From a virus, in IMG/VR virus record IMGVR_UViG_3300032220_001558, positions 1-39,792 of that record: a stretch of DNA of 39,792 bases; one strand, 5' to 3'. A model generated the notes under the pieces. That model was not told the origin of the DNA. It saw nothing but the letters and a program-made list of their open reading frames with translations, and searched no databases. The translations under genes were made by a program, and so were the position numbers. Below are positions 37,801-39,792 of this stretch, piece after piece. The stretch's first letter is position 1. Every line of letters begins with the position of its first letter.

Positions 37801-38415
37801 GGCACAGGTATTGCATTTGGAACCGGTGGAGGCACATTTGCAGGCGCAGGCAAGATCAGCATTGTGTTGGCAGGAGATGTGCCATTCATATTCGCTGGTG
37901 ACGCAGATGATTCCACCAGCGTGACTCCAGGCATGTATCCCGATACCGACAATGCTTACACCATTGGTAATGCTTCAGCCAGATATGCCACCATATATGC
38001 CACTGTGTTTCACGGCACAGCAACCAACGCACTGTACGCTGACTTGGCAGAGAAATATTTGGCAGACCAGGAATATGATTCGGGCACTGTGTTGCAGTTT
38101 GGTGGCGACAAAGAAGTTACCATTGCCACAGAGGCCAACACCAATAAGATAGCAGGTGTAGTGACCACAGCACCAGCATTTTTGATGAATGATCAATTGA
38201 ATGAACCCAACACAGTGGCAGTGGCACTGCAGGGTCGTGTGCCATGCAAGGTCATTGGAAAAATTGCCAAAGGTGACATGCTGGTGGCCAGTGCAATGCC
38301 AGGTGTGGCCTGTGCAGCCGAAGGTGAAATTAAAATAGGCACAGTGATTGGTAAATCGCTGGAGCATTATGATTCAGATCAGGTGGGTGTGATTGAGATT
38401 GCGATAGGTAGATAA
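31858..38415 (+). CDS. Giant tail fibre / virion structural protein, 2185 residues
   Basis: The N-terminus 'MAKQNINIGVEGNDGTGDSIRDAFRKANENFTELYAVFG' is a particle-attachment type repeated in the next gene. Near residue 300 is 'GDTMTGALYLHDHPG', then a 'KFYVDN' box; the same 'NKAYVDN' box recurs near 1585. A beta-helix-like part follows at about 660-740 ('VESGTYLEDFPIRVPDGVSIKGDEFRRVII') and a block 'GEATILRNISSQGQGGFMCVLDP' near 880. Most of the rest is Ser/Thr/Asn/Gly-rich short strands. The C-terminus, from about 2025, ('ASARYATIYATVFHGTATNALYADLAEKYLADQEYDSG') is a domain found in many T4-like cyanophage virion proteins. It is likely a distal host-binding fibre. Confidence 0.88.
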   Translation: MAKQNINIGVEGNDGTGDSIRDAFRKANENFTELYAVFGAGGQINFTSLSDTPDTLGIRNVPISNDTGTELEMRQLTGGVGIAVSYATAGQIIINNTGSELVDDLSPSLGGPLDANGFGIANADVSSQAITDFNNTHGTSLTIDDLVITKGYADQRYIKLGGGASGAAGQIRVRSEPVDATAYTKTISSYTAGNAVVTAHGFDSSVNGLEVIYNTTGAAASGLVNGSTYYIRYVNDNQLSFHASFAQATNNDDVTRIKITVAGGTGTQTFTDAAYDDTLAGFFLSDEAMPRESIVRRQGDTMTGALYLHDHPGDLSGLGAPNGADDLQAATKFYVDNTSYASESNLFVSTRGDDRMDGVPPDKVGRSFSYAYKSINAACVKAEEIMLATPVELGPYTQTITYDDGASDSVVVTEGVTSGSGYNNVKLLIDANRTFIIKQMIGFVNATYPNFTYDELICERDLGYILDGIVIDVLADLNSNVRSIQAGIRYYSNVSAAKAINQQLTETLAGINYAKSITNTVLQNNAVTPIYDAGYTQTFDAPSTVNSTGRASVGAKFDIITNIIQNGISSAPPEVEGSTYTLTIDNGGFGNVDQNDPSNQDLIPGKLIRGKTTGAIGRIVSVTAGGAADTVEVILIEPLEFLVGEGLEFASQFKRNNITIRVESGTYLEDFPIRVPDGVSIKGDEFRRVIIKPKNRISQSQFANTYFYRDLVIDGLTVTTTNFGRHYLANPTAVVNTGVSYNNVGGYDTQALTILNAKPAIQTAVVNYVNSLLSPSSLNAANEARNRRETGLIVDAIFSDLKTGGNEKILEVQGNFYNSGLIAQEQAGISYIATYINASVIASASATIKNIVTAQMARVVYAFNGSYNPPKHNRNMDMFLMGEATILRNISSQGQGGFMCVLDPASQILNKSPYIQTASSFSASINTQAFRGGMFVDGSCGNIPINITNVVNPFELDVDSNAGQGLFIRKPLTPTAFYIDGVRYQVDAIKNYDGPAGTATLLLNASSNGGSGFVITSPIPYTTILQTAGNRSMLANDFTQVNDLGYGLLVTNGALSEQVSTFTYYCHAAYMALNGGQIRSLNGSNANGVYGLVAQGSDPLEVPDDVDLVRNMAQVAKVYDDGATYDHPLLALSIYVYDLEYVPHNRSEIEIDHDPLDSSVTLGIQRYEVASVELVSPPITVTGPSVTRNGTVYKLNLSTAGTDNASTTGLKAVLSNQQNVTIRASQSHQFSNVGNVSPTRPSTALVFYDDTTDIVYRTTAFNTTNAVGTALPSNNVIASFDTTFDSVRLQIRPASAVLSTYAGAGTTMGATAGDVVLAIEQITEAVDITRLNTGNMSFGWAGKTHRVTGYVDRGTYATVSIVDLSNINISGPAAGIQEPLVRGAGTENIVLRCGLLAGANADITIKISTCRATGHDFLDIGTGSFNNSNYPNNIFGDPTALPAQENEVDERGKGRVFYVSTDQDGVFRVGRFFTVDQGTGSVTFSASIALSNLDGLGFKRGVVASEFSTDSAMTDNASDTIPTESAVRGYVDRRLHYTQGSSLVGNPIGPGAIARDGTTSFTADISAGGFKLITLGAPTASQDAANKAYVDNTLYASDQVENLRNVDIAGFAANQILVFNGRKRIFTTPETGGLFAVGNTITGSSTGSVATIVDYESVVLPGTLNARRITYSLVSGPDFSTLDSVSTGGGVSAQVIDGPMNELANGVMSGSTDISITATRTTAQTDLNLQIVAGSIINADVNATAAIQQSKLAMNAATTRANATGISQADLGLASFDSGDFTITNGWVTLASGAVDLADLPNLTQYQTFGKNTSGSGAPTIVSYADVVSNGLGLEDGDFTSIIAAASDPGEALIKTGTGTYGITNVSTTGEVNSIVKSDATGVVDVAQLKVDGFKLIDSNTGTNTSIFTTRGNVDFLTAQGATVAGTTLVFTGRKFEFGGSTVSNSPTADTLQSLPANEGRGIATPHLFTRFIETDTVESGGTGIAFGTGGGTFAGAGKISIVLAGDVPFIFAGDADDSTSVTPGMYPDTDNAYTIGNASARYATIYATVFHGTATNALYADLAEKYLADQEYDSGTVLQFGGDKEVTIATEANTNKIAGVVTTAPAFLMNDQLNEPNTVAVALQGRVPCKVIGKIAKGDMLVASAMPGVACAAEGEIKIGTVIGKSLEHYDSDQVGVIEIAIGR

Positions 38416-38417
38416 AC

Positions 38418-39792
38418 ATGGCCAAAAAGACAGTGAACATAGGCACATCTGCGAACAAGGGCAATGGTGATCCATTGCGCACAGCGTTTGGAAAAATCAA
38501 CGATAATTTTGATGAGTTATATACTTCTGTTGATAGTCTACAGTCCAGCGACGCTGACTTAACTGCCATTGCTGCACTAACTGGAACTAGCGGATTCTTA
38601 AAGAAAACTGCTGCCAATTCTTGGGCACTGGATACTAACACATATACCACTCTTACTGGAACAGAAACATTAACGAATAAAACAATTAATTTAACTTCTA
38701 ATACATTATCTGGCACAACTGCACAATTTAATACAGCATTGAGTGATGATAATTTTGCCACATTAGCTGGAACAGAAACATTAACGAATAAAACTTTTAC
38801 TCTTGCTCAAAGTGGTGGTACAAGTGCATATGCAACTAAAAGAGTTTTACAATACAACGAAGGAACTGGAGTAATTACATATAGTAATAAATTAGATGCT
38901 GTAAGTCCATACATCACAGGATATGGTTCAGAAATTCACGTTAGTCCAGTTGCTCTTGATAACACAGGTAATGGAACCATTGGCGATCCAGTTAAGACTA
39001 TTGCTAAAGCATTAGAATTGGCTGCACTTGCTTTCGAAACAACAGCAGTTGGTCAAAGAAAAACAATTATTCTACATCCAGGAGATTATGTAGAAAATGT
39101 CACACTTGATACTCAATATATTGTTTTAACTACACACGAATCAATAGGTAAAAATACATCTCTTTCTGGCACATTAACTGTTTCAAAAGGTTGTACTGTT
39201 AATGGACTGAAGATGACAAATCTTGTTATTTCAGCAACTTCAGCAACAGGCTCAGTTGATATTATTAATTGTACAGTGACAACAGCAACTACAAAAACAT
39301 CAAGTGCATATACAAATTTTAGATTATGCGATTTATCTTCATCTACATTAAGTATTACTGGTGCTGGCTCAGTCGTGCTGAATGGTGGTAATTTTGGTGC
39401 TGTCACTGTAAATAATGCGGCCGCTGGAGTTTTGGCTAAATCAGTTATTACAATGGCACCAGTGACTTTAACAGCAGGAATATTACAACTTGCTGACACA
39501 GTTATCTACTCTGCTACTAATACATCTAATGCTATAACTCAAAGTGCTGGATCATTTTTAACAGTAAACAATTGCCAAACATTAATACCTGATTTATCAA
39601 ACGTAGCAAGAAATAGTTTTGGCGGATATTATTCTATTCTTCATTCTGTTTATGATAAAACAAACTCTACATTCGGTGGCATTTCACTGGCAGCTATTTC
39701 ATACAGTCAGTATATCAATGCTGATAGATTGATTTTGGCATCAGGTGGGCAAATAACATTCCCAGACGCTACGACACAGACCACAGCCTGGA
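38418..39792 (+). CDS. Second tail fibre protein, 3' end outside window
   Basis: About 458 residues are visible. The start 'MAKKTVNIGTSANKGNGDPLRTAFGKINDNFDELY' is paralogous to the start of the previous fibre. Repeats of 'GTETLTNKT' occur twice (near residues 77 and 118), a common fibre shaft motif. From about residue 160 there is a region with 'VSPVALDNTGNGTIGDPVKTIAKALELA' and 'IILHPGDYVENVTLD', which looks like a beta-helix entry of a pectate-lyase kind. From roughly 38520 onward the codon use shifts (more TTA, fewer CAC/GTG-type words) relative to the upstream fibre, suggesting a recently exchanged receptor-binding part. The last codons, 'FPDATTQTTAW', are typical of fibre C-terminal regions. 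Confidence 0.85.
   Translation, partial: MAKKTVNIGTSANKGNGDPLRTAFGKINDNFDELYTSVDSLQSSDADLTAIAALTGTSGFLKKTAANSWALDTNTYTTLTGTETLTNKTINLTSNTLSGTTAQFNTALSDDNFATLAGTETLTNKTFTLAQSGGTSAYATKRVLQYNEGTGVITYSNKLDAVSPYITGYGSEIHVSPVALDNTGNGTIGDPVKTIAKALELAALAFETTAVGQRKTIILHPGDYVENVTLDTQYIVLTTHESIGKNTSLSGTLTVSKGCTVNGLKMTNLVISATSATGSVDIINCTVTTATTKTSSAYTNFRLCDLSSSTLSITGAGSVVLNGGNFGAVTVNNAAAGVLAKSVITMAPVTLTAGILQLADTVIYSATNTSNAITQSAGSFLTVNNCQTLIPDLSNVARNSFGGYYSILHSVYDKTNSTFGGISLAAISYSQYINADRLILASGGQITFPDATTQTTAW

Noticed and set aside
38740-38800. Short repeats in the fibre as a CRISPR or tandem-repeat array
   Set aside because: The two copies encode the GTETLTNKT shaft motif of a fibre protein; they are not evenly spaced direct repeats with spacers.

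Overview
The window looks like part of the genome of a T4-like marine myophage, most likely one infecting SAR11 (Pelagibacterales) or a related marine alphaproteobacterium. The evidence is moderately AT-rich DNA, T4-type late promoters (NATAAATA) in front of many genes, and gene families shared with T4-like cyanophages and pelagiphages (NrdA/NrdB, gp30-type ligase, UvsE, PTPS-like protein, NFU and HesB proteins, very large tail fibres). A ribosomal protein bS21 and a circularly permuted two-piece tmRNA of alphaproteobacterial type add to this. The host call is inference; no integrase, repeat-bounded end or tRNA was seen.

Layout: 1-2040 holds the end of an unrecognised charged protein, an NFU-type Fe-S protein and a PD-(D/E)XK nuclease. 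2099-4151 is a beta-helix tail spike and a small gene overlapping it. 4201-9017 is a nucleotide module: nrdA, a PspC-like membrane protein, nrdB, glutaredoxin, a small Sm-like candidate and a HAD nucleotidase-like phosphatase. 9120-10014 carries a histone-H1-like protein, a cold-shock protein and the permuted tmRNA. 10102-12445 is a lysis region: a Bax/GH73 peptidoglycan hydrolase on + and small membrane or exported proteins, including a holin-like one, on -. 12646-13985 has three exported or lipoproteins. 14018-16590 has a large membrane/coiled-coil protein and a 2OG-Fe(II) oxygenase. 16713-18914 is Hsp20, ClpS, heme oxygenase, a small gene and a ferredoxin-dependent bilin reductase (PcyX type). 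18997-22135 has two SprT-like zinc proteins, small membrane proteins, bS21, ClpP and an HTH protein. 22324-26161 is a replication/repair operon (AAA ATPase, DNA ligase, small genes). 26176-31155 mixes a fibre-like protein, surface-sugar candidates, a PTPS homologue, UvsE and a superoxide dismutase. 31507-39792 is an A-type Fe-S carrier followed by a 2185-residue tail fibre and a second fibre cut by the window end.

Two things stand out. First, the phage appears to carry a translation-quality and proteolysis set: tmRNA with its own tag, bS21, ClpP, ClpS and Hsp20. Second, promoters of two unrelated classes are placed so that the predicted transcription start falls on or within a few bases of the start ATG. 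This is seen with TTGACW-N17/18-TATAMT boxes at nfu, 11027, 12610, 19000, 20938 and uvsE, and with NATAAATA boxes at 26176, 27540 and 30586. It suggests systematic use of leaderless mRNAs. Genes that have a leader (H1-like, Hsp20, PTPS-like, HTH protein, tail spike) instead carry clear Shine-Dalgarno sequences. The heme oxygenase-PcyX pair is a pigment-making module already known from uncultured oceanic phages.
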